Shown: positions 16,508 through 23,736 of the stretch, piece after piece
Layout of the letters: each line of letters begins with the position of its first letter
How positions within the stretch are numbered: position 1 is the first letter of the stretch
Assembly (NCBI GenBank): GCA_965205525.1
Contig: OZ242171.1
Span: 868,001-932,000, forward strand
Reading direction: 5' to 3'
DNA length: 64,000 nt
Source: G965205525 sp965205525
GTDB taxonomy: Bacteria; Pseudomonadota; Gammaproteobacteria; JABABF01
Position numbers and translations under genes: made by a program
Notes under the pieces: generated by a model
Databases searched by the model: none
What the model saw: the letters and a program-made list of their open reading frames with translations, nothing else
Told to the model about the DNA's origin: nothing

Positions 16508-17755
16508 TTAGGCCGGTGTGTAGCGCACCGGCATATGCTTGATGCCGTCTATGAAGTGAGAGCGCAGGTGGCTGATCTCTCCGTCTAACTGAATATCCGG
16601 CAGACGCTCTAAGACAGCGCGTAAGATAGAGCGCAGCTGCATGCGGGCCAGGCTTGCCCCCAGACAGAAATGCTCTCCGGCGCCGAAGGCCAGGTGGGGG
16701 TTCGGATACCTGGTGAGATCAAAGGTATCCGGATTTTGGAATACCTCTTCGTCTCGGTTTGCCGAGGGGTAGTACATGGCGATGCGCTGCCCTTCCTTAA
16801 TCTCTACGCCGCGGATTTCCGTGTCCTGGGTCGCCGTGCGACAGAAGTACATGACCGGGGGATTGTAGCGCAGCATCTCATCCACGGCCCGCTCTACATA
16901 TTCATTGTCATTCAAGTGGGCGATGAGATCTTCCTTCTGTTCCGGGTTCTCTAGAAGCATGCGCAGCCCTTGGGATGTCTGGTTGCGGGTCGTCTCGTTG
17001 CCGGCATTGGCTAGCAGGATAAAAAAGCCGTTGAACTCCTCCGGTGAAATTTTTTCGCCGTCCACCTCGGCATCCATCATGCGGGTGATGATGTCGTCTT
17101 TGGGATTGCGGCGATGCTCTTCTAAGAGCTCGTTAGCCAGGTTGTACAGCTGGACGGCTGCATCCGTCATGCTTTGCTCACTGGTTGCGTATTCCGGGTC
17201 TTCGCTTCCCACCATCTTGTTACTGCATTCAAAGAGGGTGTGGCGCTGCTCCTGGGGCACGCCTACAAACTCGGCGATGACCTGAAGCGGCAGCTCTGCA
17301 GCAATCTCCAGCACAAAATCGCAACGCCCTTTGGCAGCGGCTTTATCCACGATGCGGCGGGCCAGCTTTTGAATATGGGGCTCCAGTTTCTGCAGGTGGC
17401 GGGGCATGAACATGGTGCTGATCAGCTTGCGGTGGCGGATGTGCTGCGGCGGGTCCATATAAATCATGCTGCTCTGGCCGTATTCAACGTTATCGTCTTT
17501 GGTCGGGGATTCATTGACGGTAATCCCGCCACCGCTGCGGAACAGGCCTGGGTTCTTGGAGGCCTCCCGGATGTCGTGGTGCTTGCTCAGCACAAAGAAA
17601 CCTTCCTGCTCCTTGCTGCAATGCGCTTGGTAATGAACCGGGACCTCCCGGCGCAGATACCGGAAGTAGTCGTGGGGGAAACCGTCGTTGAAGGAATCCG
17701 GGTCGCTCAGACTAAAGCTTTCCGGATCGGTGATTTTTGCAGCGGGCTGTGCCAT
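16508..17755 (-). CDS. Cytochrome P450 (CYP125/124/142-like group)
   Basis: A 415-aa heme monooxygenase, soluble bacterial type. It has the I-helix ANAGNETTRNQTSQ, the K-helix ExxR in VDEMLRYNPPV, and the heme loop FGAGEHFCLGASLAR with Cys364 as thiolate ligand. MDPPQHIRHRKL is a typical C-helix. The C-terminal HFIDGIKHMPV motif is shared with actinobacterial sterol-side-chain hydroxylases, which supports a lipid substrate. The substrate is not proven. It is a paralogue of the P450 at 22264-23520, with several shared motifs. No ferredoxin gene is adjacent. Confidence 0.95.
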   Translation of the reverse strand: MAQPAAKITDPESFSLSDPDSFNDGFPHDYFRYLRREVPVHYQAHCSKEQEGFFVLSKHHDIREASKNPGLFRSGGGITVNESPTKDDNVEYGQSSMIYMDPPQHIRHRKLISTMFMPRHLQKLEPHIQKLARRIVDKAAAKGRCDFVLEIAAELPLQVIAEFVGVPQEQRHTLFECSNKMVGSEDPEYATSEQSMTDAAVQLYNLANELLEEHRRNPKDDIITRMMDAEVDGEKISPEEFNGFFILLANAGNETTRNQTSQGLRMLLENPEQKEDLIAHLNDNEYVERAVDEMLRYNPPVMYFCRTATQDTEIRGVEIKEGQRIAMYYPSANRDEEVFQNPDTFDLTRYPNPHLAFGAGEHFCLGASLARMQLRSILRAVLERLPDIQLDGEISHLRSHFIDGIKHMPVRYTPA

Positions 17756-18002
17756 GATGCCAACCTGTAACTAGCTGGAATGGGAGAGAGCATAGTACCC
17801 CTTTGGCATATTGCGTGCAAGGGAAGCCCATTGTCGCCGGTTGGGCAAGGCCTTGTCAGCGGGCAAGTTTTAGGTCGCGCTGTCGGGAGCAGGGCGGGGC
17901 GGAGGGCAGAGGGCCCCTGGAGTCTCGGCGGAGGCCCGATAGCGGAGGCGGAAAAGTGCTATTATCGAGTTTCTGTCAGATTGAAGCCCGCAGGAGAAAG
18001 TC

Positions 18003-18500
18003 ATGCCTAAGTTCACCCGTGCAGAACTGGAAGAAGCGCATCGTATTTACAACGAGGGGCACCAGAAGGCATCCGAGACCGGCAACTGGGATATCTGGGC
18101 CGATCTGTTCACCGAAGATGCTGTCTATATTGAGCATGCCTACGGCGAGCTTCACGGTCGAGAGGAAATTCGCAAGTGGATCAAGGATGTGATGGCGCCC
18201 TACCCGAGGATGCGCTTTCCCCAGGACTGGGTTGCCTACGACGAGGAGAACGGTGCCATCGTCACCTGCGTGCAGAACGTGTGGCCCCACCCCGATGACC
18301 CGAAGAGCGATCAATTTGCCTTTCCCAACTGGACCCGGCTGGTTTATGCAGGCAATGGCAAGTTTTCCTTGGAGGAGGATATCTACAACCCCTTCCGGGA
18401 TGCCCCCAGGGTGCAGGAGGAGTGGATGCAGGCTGGCGGCAAAATGGAATGCCCGCTGCGGGTCAAAATGAAGCACGTGCCCCGGCGCAAGAAAAGCTGA
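18003..18500 (+). CDS. NTF2-like/SnoaL-type protein
   Basis: A 165-aa alpha+beta-barrel protein of the NTF2-like superfamily, which includes steroid isomerases, polyketide cyclases and small hydrolases. Typical segments are the amphipathic start RAELEEAHRIYNEGHQKA, WDIWADLFTEDAVYIEHAYGE and GREEIRKWIKDVM. A clear AGGAG lies 9 nt upstream of the ATG. It is divergent from the P450 gene across a 247-bp gap and could be a partner in the same pathway. The function cannot be fixed from sequence. Confidence 0.82.
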   Translation: MPKFTRAELEEAHRIYNEGHQKASETGNWDIWADLFTEDAVYIEHAYGELHGREEIRKWIKDVMAPYPRMRFPQDWVAYDEENGAIVTCVQNVWPHPDDPKSDQFAFPNWTRLVYAGNGKFSLEEDIYNPFRDAPRVQEEWMQAGGKMECPLRVKMKHVPRRKKS

Positions 18501-18598
18501 GCCAGCACGTCCCCTTTGCATAGGATATTTCGGCCTGCTGTTTGACATTATCGGCTGCGGGGGCGGGGGCCCAATTCGCCCGCTGCGCTTTGCTTTCC

Positions 18599-18627
18599 TT
18601 GACGATGCCCGGTGCTGTCGGTAGAAT
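18599..18627 (+). promoter_or_regulatory. Sigma-70 promoter for tRNA-Glu
   Basis: TTGACG (18599-18604), a 17-nt spacer and TAGAAT (18622-18627), about 50 nt upstream of tRNA-Glu. The region after the -10 is G+C rich (CGGCGGC), as in stringently controlled stable-RNA promoters. This is the best full promoter I found in the window. Confidence 0.7.
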
Positions 18628-18675
18628 CGGCGGCTACGCCGGTTTTTTGCAAGTGCAAGCTGGCTTGAAAGACAA

Positions 18676-18751
18676 GTCCCCTTCGTCTAGCGGCCCAGGA
18701 CCCCGCCCTTTCACGGCGGTAACGGGGGTTCGAGTCCCCCAGGGGACGCCA
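18676..18751 (+). tRNA. tRNA-Glu (TTC)
   Basis: A 76-nt cloverleaf with acceptor stem GTCCCCT/AGGGGAC, discriminator G and an encoded CCA. The anticodon stem CCGCC/GGCGG encloses CTTTCAC, giving anticodon TTC. The T-loop is GGTTCGAGTCC. It is followed 83 nt later by tRNA-Gly. Confidence 0.97.
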
Positions 18752-18834
18752 TTTGAATACACCGGCGGTCATATAATGGCTGCACATCATCGGCGTTTGG
18801 TTTTTTCGTGCAGTTTATGAGCCGATTTCAAAGA

Positions 18835-18910
18835 GCGGGAATAGCTCAGTTGGTAGAGCGCAACCTTGCCAAGGTTGAGGTCGCCGGTTCGAACCCGGTT
18901 TCCCGCTCCA
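18835..18910 (+). tRNA. tRNA-Gly (GCC)
   Basis: A 76-nt cloverleaf with acceptor stem GCGGGAA/TTCCCGC, discriminator T and an encoded CCA. The anticodon stem CAACC/GGTTG encloses TTGCCAA, giving anticodon GCC. The T-loop is GGTTCGAACCC. A TATAAT at 18772-18777 may give it its own promoter, though it may be co-transcribed with tRNA-Glu. Confidence 0.97.
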
Positions 18911-18967
18911 TTTTCCCCCGTCGCATACGCGGCATTCCAGTTGCGCCGTCCATGTGCAAAACTCGCC

Positions 18968-19894
18968 ATGATGGATGAGTACGCGCTCTATACCAGAGAC
19001 CTCAGCAAGAAGTATGCCAATGGTGTAGAAGCTCTGCGGGGCGTGGACTTAGAGGTGCAAAATGGAGATTTTTTCGGGCTGCTCGGTGCTAATGGCGCCG
19101 GAAAATCAACCCTTATCGGCATCGTTTCCTCCCTGGTGCGGCCGAGTGCTGGCACGGTGCGCCTGCTCGGTCAGGACATCTCGCGGGGGTTCTCCCGGGC
19201 GCGGCGCAAGATGGGTGTTGTGCCCCAGGAGTTCAATTTCAACAACTTTGAGCGGGTTTTTGACATCCTGGTCAACCAGGCGGGCTACTACGGCATTCGT
19301 CACCGCACCGCAGTCCGCCGAGCGGAGAAATACCTGCGCCTTTTGAATATGTGGGACAAGCGCTTGGATGCTGGTCGCGAGCTTTCCGGCGGCATGAAAC
19401 GTCGGCTCATGATCGCGCGGGCCCTGGTGCACGAGCCGCAGCTCCTGATCTTGGATGAACCCACCGCCGGTGTGGACATAGAACTGCGCCGCTTCACCTG
19501 GGAATTCCTGCGGGAGAGAAACCGTGACGGGGTGACGATCATACTTACCACTCACTATTTAGAGGAGGCAGAAAGCCTGTGCCGCAACCTTGCCATCATA
19601 GATGGCGGTCGCATTATTCGAAGCGGCGGCATGCGCGAAGCCCTCCAGTCCCTCCAGTGCCAGAGCTTTCTGCTTGATACCCGGGTGCCGATTGCCGAGG
19701 ACTTCCGCCTGCCGGGCTGCGACATGCGGGTGATAGACCGTTACACCCTGGAGGTCTCCATTGAAGAAGGCCAGGACCTGAATGGCATCTTTAAAAGCCT
19801 CAGCGAAAAGCAGGTGCAGGTGACCAGCATGCGACCGAAGGCAAACCGCCTGGAAGAGCTTTTTCTAACGCTGACTGCGGGGAACAATCAATGA
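18968..19894 (+). CDS. ABC transporter ATP-binding protein (YadG-like)
   Basis: ATPase subunit of a two-gene ABC-2-type exporter, 308 aa. It has Walker A GANGAGKST, the Q-loop in VPQEFNFN, signature LSGGMKRRLMIARAL, Walker B LLILDEPTAGVD and switch TTHYLEEAE. The C-terminal ~80 residues form the usual ABC-2 accessory domain. The open frame reaches back into tRNA-Gly, so I start it at the ATG at 18968 (18971 is equally possible); no clear ribosome binding site is visible. It overlaps the permease start by 4 bp (ATGA). The cargo is unknown. Confidence 0.94.
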   Translation: MMDEYALYTRDLSKKYANGVEALRGVDLEVQNGDFFGLLGANGAGKSTLIGIVSSLVRPSAGTVRLLGQDISRGFSRARRKMGVVPQEFNFNNFERVFDILVNQAGYYGIRHRTAVRRAEKYLRLLNMWDKRLDAGRELSGGMKRRLMIARALVHEPQLLILDEPTAGVDIELRRFTWEFLRERNRDGVTIILTTHYLEEAESLCRNLAIIDGGRIIRSGGMREALQSLQCQSFLLDTRVPIAEDFRLPGCDMRVIDRYTLEVSIEEGQDLNGIFKSLSEKQVQVTSMRPKANRLEELFLTLTAGNNQ

Positions 19895-20664
19895 GTGCCA
19901 GCGAAATATGGATTGCGTTTTTGAGCCTGTCCCTGCGAGAGGTGCGCCGCTTTATGCGCATCTGGCTGCAGACGCTGGTTCCGCCGGTGATCACCGCGGG
20001 CCTGTATTTTCTGATCTTCGGAGCTCTCATCGGCTCTCGCATCGGGCCAATGGACGGACACAGCTACATAGAATTTGTAACCCCGGGTCTCATCATGCTG
20101 TCCGTGATTACCAATTCCTATGCCAACGTAGTCTCCTCCATGTTCGGCAATCGCTTTCAGCGCAACATAGAGGAGATGCTGGTTTCCCCCATGCCGGTAT
20201 GGGTCATCCTGCTGGGCTTTACCATCGGCGGGGTGGTGCGGGGTCTGATAGTGGGCGTGCTGGTCATTCTGCTGACCCAGCTGTTTGTGGATCTGAAATT
20301 TCACAGCATTCCGGTCACCGTCTCCATGGTGTTTCTCACATCGCTTTTGTTTTCCCTGGCAGGTCTTATCAACGGCGTGTATGCCCGCAATTTTGATGAT
20401 ATCTCGGTGATTCCCACCTTCGTGCTGACCCCCCTTATCTACCTGGGCGGCGTATTTTATTCGGTCAGCCTGCTGCCGCCTTTCTGGAAGACGCTGTCGG
20501 CATTTAATCCGATCCTGTACATGGTCAATGCGTTTCGCTACGGCATGCTCGGCATCTCGGATATTTCCATTGTGCTGGCCTATTGGATCACCATTCTTTT
20601 TATTCTGCTGGCCACCGCCCTCAGCCTGTTTCTCCTGCATAAGGGCCGGGGCATCCGGCTGTAG
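19891..20664 (+). CDS. ABC-2 type transporter permease (YadH-like)
   Basis: Inner-membrane subunit, 257 aa, with six predicted membrane segments (for example LIFGALIGSRIG, TIGGVVRGLIVGVLVILL, VFLTSLLFSLAGLINGVYA). Family motifs are SYIEFVTPGLIMLSVITNSYAN near the middle (about residues 57-78), FGNRFQRNIEEMLVSPMPVW and FNPILYMVNAFRYGMLG. The gene is translationally coupled to the ATPase by ATGA. Together they form an uncharacterised exporter conserved in proteobacteria. Confidence 0.94.
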   Translation: MSASEIWIAFLSLSLREVRRFMRIWLQTLVPPVITAGLYFLIFGALIGSRIGPMDGHSYIEFVTPGLIMLSVITNSYANVVSSMFGNRFQRNIEEMLVSPMPVWVILLGFTIGGVVRGLIVGVLVILLTQLFVDLKFHSIPVTVSMVFLTSLLFSLAGLINGVYARNFDDISVIPTFVLTPLIYLGGVFYSVSLLPPFWKTLSAFNPILYMVNAFRYGMLGISDISIVLAYWITILFILLATALSLFLLHKGRGIRL

Positions 20665-20704
20665 GAGTCGCGTCCCTGTTGCGGGAGGGAGTCCGCTGGC
20701 CTCT

Positions 20705-21499
20705 ATGTCGCTGCCCTGGCCATCTCTTCTGCCCCCATGGCTCCTGTTTGCCATGGCCGGCGCTCTGGGAGGCAGTTTTCTCAATGTTCTCATCCATCGC
20801 CTGCCGCGAATGGCTGAGCGCAGGATGCTGCGGGAGAGCGGAGCCCCCCCCTCAGAATGGCCCGGCGGCTCCGCTTCCTACAACCTATTTCTGCCTGGCT
20901 CCCACTGTCCTGCCTGCGATTGTCCGATTCCGCCGTACCGGAATATTCCGCTTCTGAGCTGGCTGCTGCAGCGGGGCAGGGCGGCCTGCTGCGGCACTTC
21001 CATTCCCCTGCGCTACTGGCTGGTGGAAGTACTGTCGCTGTGCCTGGCACTGGGTGCCTGGTGGTGCTACGACAGCACTTTCACTGGAGCCTTGGCTTTC
21101 TTTGCCCTGGCCCTGCTGCTGGCCCTCGGCGCAATGGCCTTGGAGGGGCAGCGCATTCCACGGGATCTGCTTTATTTCTTCCTCTGGGGCGGCCTGCTGG
21201 TCAACAGCGGGGGGCTTTTTGCATCGGCGGAGCAGGCGACATGGGCGGCGGCGCTGCTGGCCCTGCTGGCATTGCCCGGGGGGCATTCGGATGAGCGGGA
21301 GGAGTGCATCCTGCTGGCGGCTGCCATCGGCGCTTGGCTTGGCTGGCTTTGGCTGGCGGTGCTGGCCCTCATTGTTTTTCCGATTCTGCTCGGCGGGCAT
21401 CTCCTGCACCGCCCGGGCTGGTCACCCCTGGCCATCATGGCGGCGGCGGGTATTTTTCTGTTTTTAGTCAGAGGCGGAGCGCCTTATTTCGCCAGGTAG
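20705..21499 (+). CDS. Prepilin peptidase (PilD/A24)-like protein, catalytic motifs degenerate
   Basis: A 264-aa polytopic membrane protein of PilD shape. The N-terminal methylase-side motif GSFLNVLIHRLPRM and YNLFLPGSHCPACDCPI and IPLLSW are clearly PilD-like, as are WGGLLVN and the GAWLGW segment. The two aspartates of type IV prepilin peptidases are not found. Where PilD has LIDADHQLLPD this protein has LEGQRIPRD (residues 146-154), and where PilD has GxGDxK it has DEREECILL. The second CxxC pair is reduced to adjacent Cys95-Cys96. The frame is intact, so it is a diverged protein rather than an obvious pseudogene. No pilA/B/C, coaE or yacG gene is adjacent. It overlaps the convergent SDR gene by 16 bp. 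Confidence 0.78.
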   Translation: MSLPWPSLLPPWLLFAMAGALGGSFLNVLIHRLPRMAERRMLRESGAPPSEWPGGSASYNLFLPGSHCPACDCPIPPYRNIPLLSWLLQRGRAACCGTSIPLRYWLVEVLSLCLALGAWWCYDSTFTGALAFFALALLLALGAMALEGQRIPRDLLYFFLWGGLLVNSGGLFASAEQATWAAALLALLALPGGHSDEREECILLAAAIGAWLGWLWLAVLALIVFPILLGGHLLHRPGWSPLAIMAAAGIFLFLVRGGAPYFAR

Positions 21500-22260
21500 C
21501 CGCCATCTGTGACCAGCACTTCACCGGTGGTGTAGGAGGAGGCATTCCCTGCCAGATAGAGGGCGGTGCCGATAATTTCTTCGGCATCGGCAACTCGTTC
21601 CAAAAGAGTGGCATCTATGCTGCCCTGCAGAAAGGCCGGATCCTGAGCCGCTGCATTAAACATGCGGGTTGAATAGGGCCCGGGGGCCAGGGAGTTGACC
21701 CGGATGCCCCAAGGGGCCCACTCGTGGGCCATAGAGCGGGTCAGGGCATGCAGGGCTGCCTTATTGGCGCAGTAAATCCCGACACCGGGGCCGGGTTTGA
21801 GACCGCCCACGGAGATGACATTGATGATGGTGCCGCCACCGGCATCGCGCATGCTCGGTGCCAGACGTGACGCCAGGTACCAGGGACCCTTTACATTTAC
21901 ATCAAAAAGCTTGTCGTACAGGGAGAGCTCGGTTTCGTGCAGCAGCGCGTGAGAGGGCATGCCTGCGTTGTTGATCAGGGTATCTACGCGCTTATGTCGT
22001 TTCAGCGCCTCGGCGATCAGGCGGTCCAGCTCCTCCGTCTTGCCGACATGGGCGGCGATGGCTTCCGCCTTGCCGCCTTCTGCTGTGATTTCTTCAACGA
22101 CTTTTTCGCAGGCATCCTGCTTGCGGCTGGAGATGATTACCTGGGCGCCGACAGCGGCAAAGCCGTGGGCCATGGCGCGTCCGAGCCCGCTGCTGCTGCC
22201 GGTGATCAGTATGGTTTTGCCGCTGAAATCAAATAGATCTTTGGGATTTTTGATGGCCAT
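21484..22260 (-). CDS. Short-chain dehydrogenase/reductase
   Basis: Classical NAD(P)-dependent SDR, 258 aa. It has the cofactor motif ITGSSSGLGRAMA, NNAGMPSH, the catalytic Ser in INVISVGG, and YCANK (Tyr/Lys). The lid region is LAPGPYSTRMF. It starts 3 nt after the stop of the upstream P450 gene on the same strand, so the two are almost certainly one transcript, with the dehydrogenase possibly oxidising the alcohol the P450 makes. That coupling is inferred from context. Its 3' end overlaps the prepilin peptidase-like gene. Confidence 0.92.
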   Translation of the reverse strand: MAIKNPKDLFDFSGKTILITGSSSGLGRAMAHGFAAVGAQVIISSRKQDACEKVVEEITAEGGKAEAIAAHVGKTEELDRLIAEALKRHKRVDTLINNAGMPSHALLHETELSLYDKLFDVNVKGPWYLASRLAPSMRDAGGGTIINVISVGGLKPGPGVGIYCANKAALHALTRSMAHEWAPWGIRVNSLAPGPYSTRMFNAAAQDPAFLQGSIDATLLERVADAEEIIGTALYLAGNASSYTTGEVLVTDGGYLAK

Positions 22261-22263
22261 TTT

Positions 22264-23520
22264 TTAGGCGGCTTGAAAAGTGATCGGCATGTGTTTGATG
22301 CCGTTGATAAAGTGGGAGCGCAGCCAGGAAATTTCTCCATCCAGCTGCGGGTTTCGCATGTGGCGCACGATCTGCTCCAGGGTCAGCTTGAGCTCCAGGC
22401 GCGCCAGATGCGAGCCGAGACAAAAATGCTCTCCGACGCCGAAGGCGCGCAGCTGCTCGCGCACCGGCTCCCGCTGCGGGCGGGTGATATCAAACTTGTC
22501 CGGATCTTTGAAGTTGCTCTCGTCACTGCTGGCCGACTGGTAGAACAGGACGATCTTGTCACCTTTTTGAACCTGCTGGCCGCCTAGTTCTATGTCCTGC
22601 ATGGCGGTGCGGCGAAAAGCGATGACCGGAGAGTTGTAGCGCAGCCCCTCCTCAACGGCATTCGGCACCATTTCCGGGTTGTCCACCAGCATCTGGTACT
22701 GGTCCGGGTTTTCAATCAAAAGGCGCATCAGCTGCGAGGTCTGATTGCGCGTGGTTTCATTGCCCGCCACGATGAGCAGCATCATAAAGTTGCGGAATTC
22801 GTTTTCGTCCAGACGCTCGCCGTCCACCGCGCCGTTCAGCAGGGCGCCGACGATGTCTTTCCGGGTGCTGTCGCCCTGGTAGCGCTCCATGATTTTGTCC
22901 GCATAGGCCCACAGTTCTGCAGAGGCAGTCAGGCGCGCCTCTTCAGAATGGGAATACTCCGGATCATCGTCGCCGATAAGGGTGTTGCTCCATTGAAAAA
23001 AAGTACTGCGGTCTTCCAGGGGCACCCCGAGAATTTCGCAGATGGCAATCAGCGGCAGCTCCGAAGCAACTTCACTGACAAACTCACATTTGCCCTTGGG
23101 CAGGACCTTCTTGACGACGCCCTCAACAATTTTGCGGAAGTGGGGCTCGTAGCTGTCCACCGCTGCCGGTGTAAATGCGGTGCGTACAATCCGTCTGTAC
23201 TTGATGTGCTGGGGCGGGTCCATATTCAGCATGATGCTCTGCTGGCGCTGCTTCTCCTCCTCTCCCATCTCCTTGAGCAGGGGGGTCTTCTCCGCCGAGG
23301 AGAAAAGCCGGGGGTTCTTGGAGACATAGTCCAGATCGGCCTGCCGGGTCAGTGCCCAGTAGCCGGTATCGCTGTAGGGGTCGTCCAGCCAGCAGACAGG
23401 GTGGTTCTGGCGCAGATCCCGATAAATGCTCCGGGGCGGGCCGCCTAGGAACAGGTCGGGATCCAAGAGCTGGATGTGGGGGCACTGGCTGGGTCGCTGG
23501 GTGGTTGCTGTTTCTTGCAT
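22264..23520 (-). CDS. Cytochrome P450 (CYP125/124/142-like group)
   Basis: A 418-aa soluble P450, paralogous to the one at 16508-17755. It has C-helix MDPPQHIKYRRI, I-helix VAGNETTRNQTSQ, K-helix EEGLRYNSPV, heme loop FGVGEHFCLGSHLAR with Cys367, and the C-terminal HFINGIKHMPI motif. The shared C-terminal motif and ESxR-like context point to a hydrophobic terminal-oxidation substrate, but this is inferred. It is the first gene of the P450-SDR operon. A minus-strand TATACT at 23572-23577 could be its -10 box. Confidence 0.95.
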   Translation of the reverse strand: MQETATTQRPSQCPHIQLLDPDLFLGGPPRSIYRDLRQNHPVCWLDDPYSDTGYWALTRQADLDYVSKNPRLFSSAEKTPLLKEMGEEEKQRQQSIMLNMDPPQHIKYRRIVRTAFTPAAVDSYEPHFRKIVEGVVKKVLPKGKCEFVSEVASELPLIAICEILGVPLEDRSTFFQWSNTLIGDDDPEYSHSEEARLTASAELWAYADKIMERYQGDSTRKDIVGALLNGAVDGERLDENEFRNFMMLLIVAGNETTRNQTSQLMRLLIENPDQYQMLVDNPEMVPNAVEEGLRYNSPVIAFRRTAMQDIELGGQQVQKGDKIVLFYQSASSDESNFKDPDKFDITRPQREPVREQLRAFGVGEHFCLGSHLARLELKLTLEQIVRHMRNPQLDGEISWLRSHFINGIKHMPITFQAA

Positions 23521-23657
23521 TTGGGGCCTCCGGGCAGATTGGCCTCGTACTTTCAGGTAGAGGAGAGCGTGAGTATACTTCTTTTTTGCCTGTTTGCAGG
23601 GAATATCATCCTCTTTTAAGCATTGCGTGTTTCCAAGAATGGATAGCAGCAGCCTTT

Positions 23658-23663
23658 TATAAT
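23658..23663 (+). promoter_or_regulatory. Candidate -10 box for rpoD
   Basis: A perfect TATAAT within an AT-rich stretch 74-119 nt upstream of the possible rpoD starts. No good -35 hexamer at standard spacing is visible. Confidence 0.4.
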
Positions 23664-23736
23664 CTATTGATTAATAAAGATATTCTTTTTCAGAGTGCAG
23701 CGCTGAGATAAAGGGGGACTGGAAAAAATAGGCGAA

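Noticed and set aside
18542..18547. TTGACA as a -35 box
   Set aside because: No -10 is found at 16-18 nt downstream; the better tRNA-Glu promoter is at 18599-18627.
18866..18967. Upstream extension of the ABC ATPase
   Set aside because: It begins inside tRNA-Gly, and the extra residues do not match the family; the start was moved to 18968.
20705..21499. Frameshifted or truncated pilD pseudogene
   Set aside because: Similarity to PilD runs in one continuous frame with normal length; only catalytic residues are substituted.
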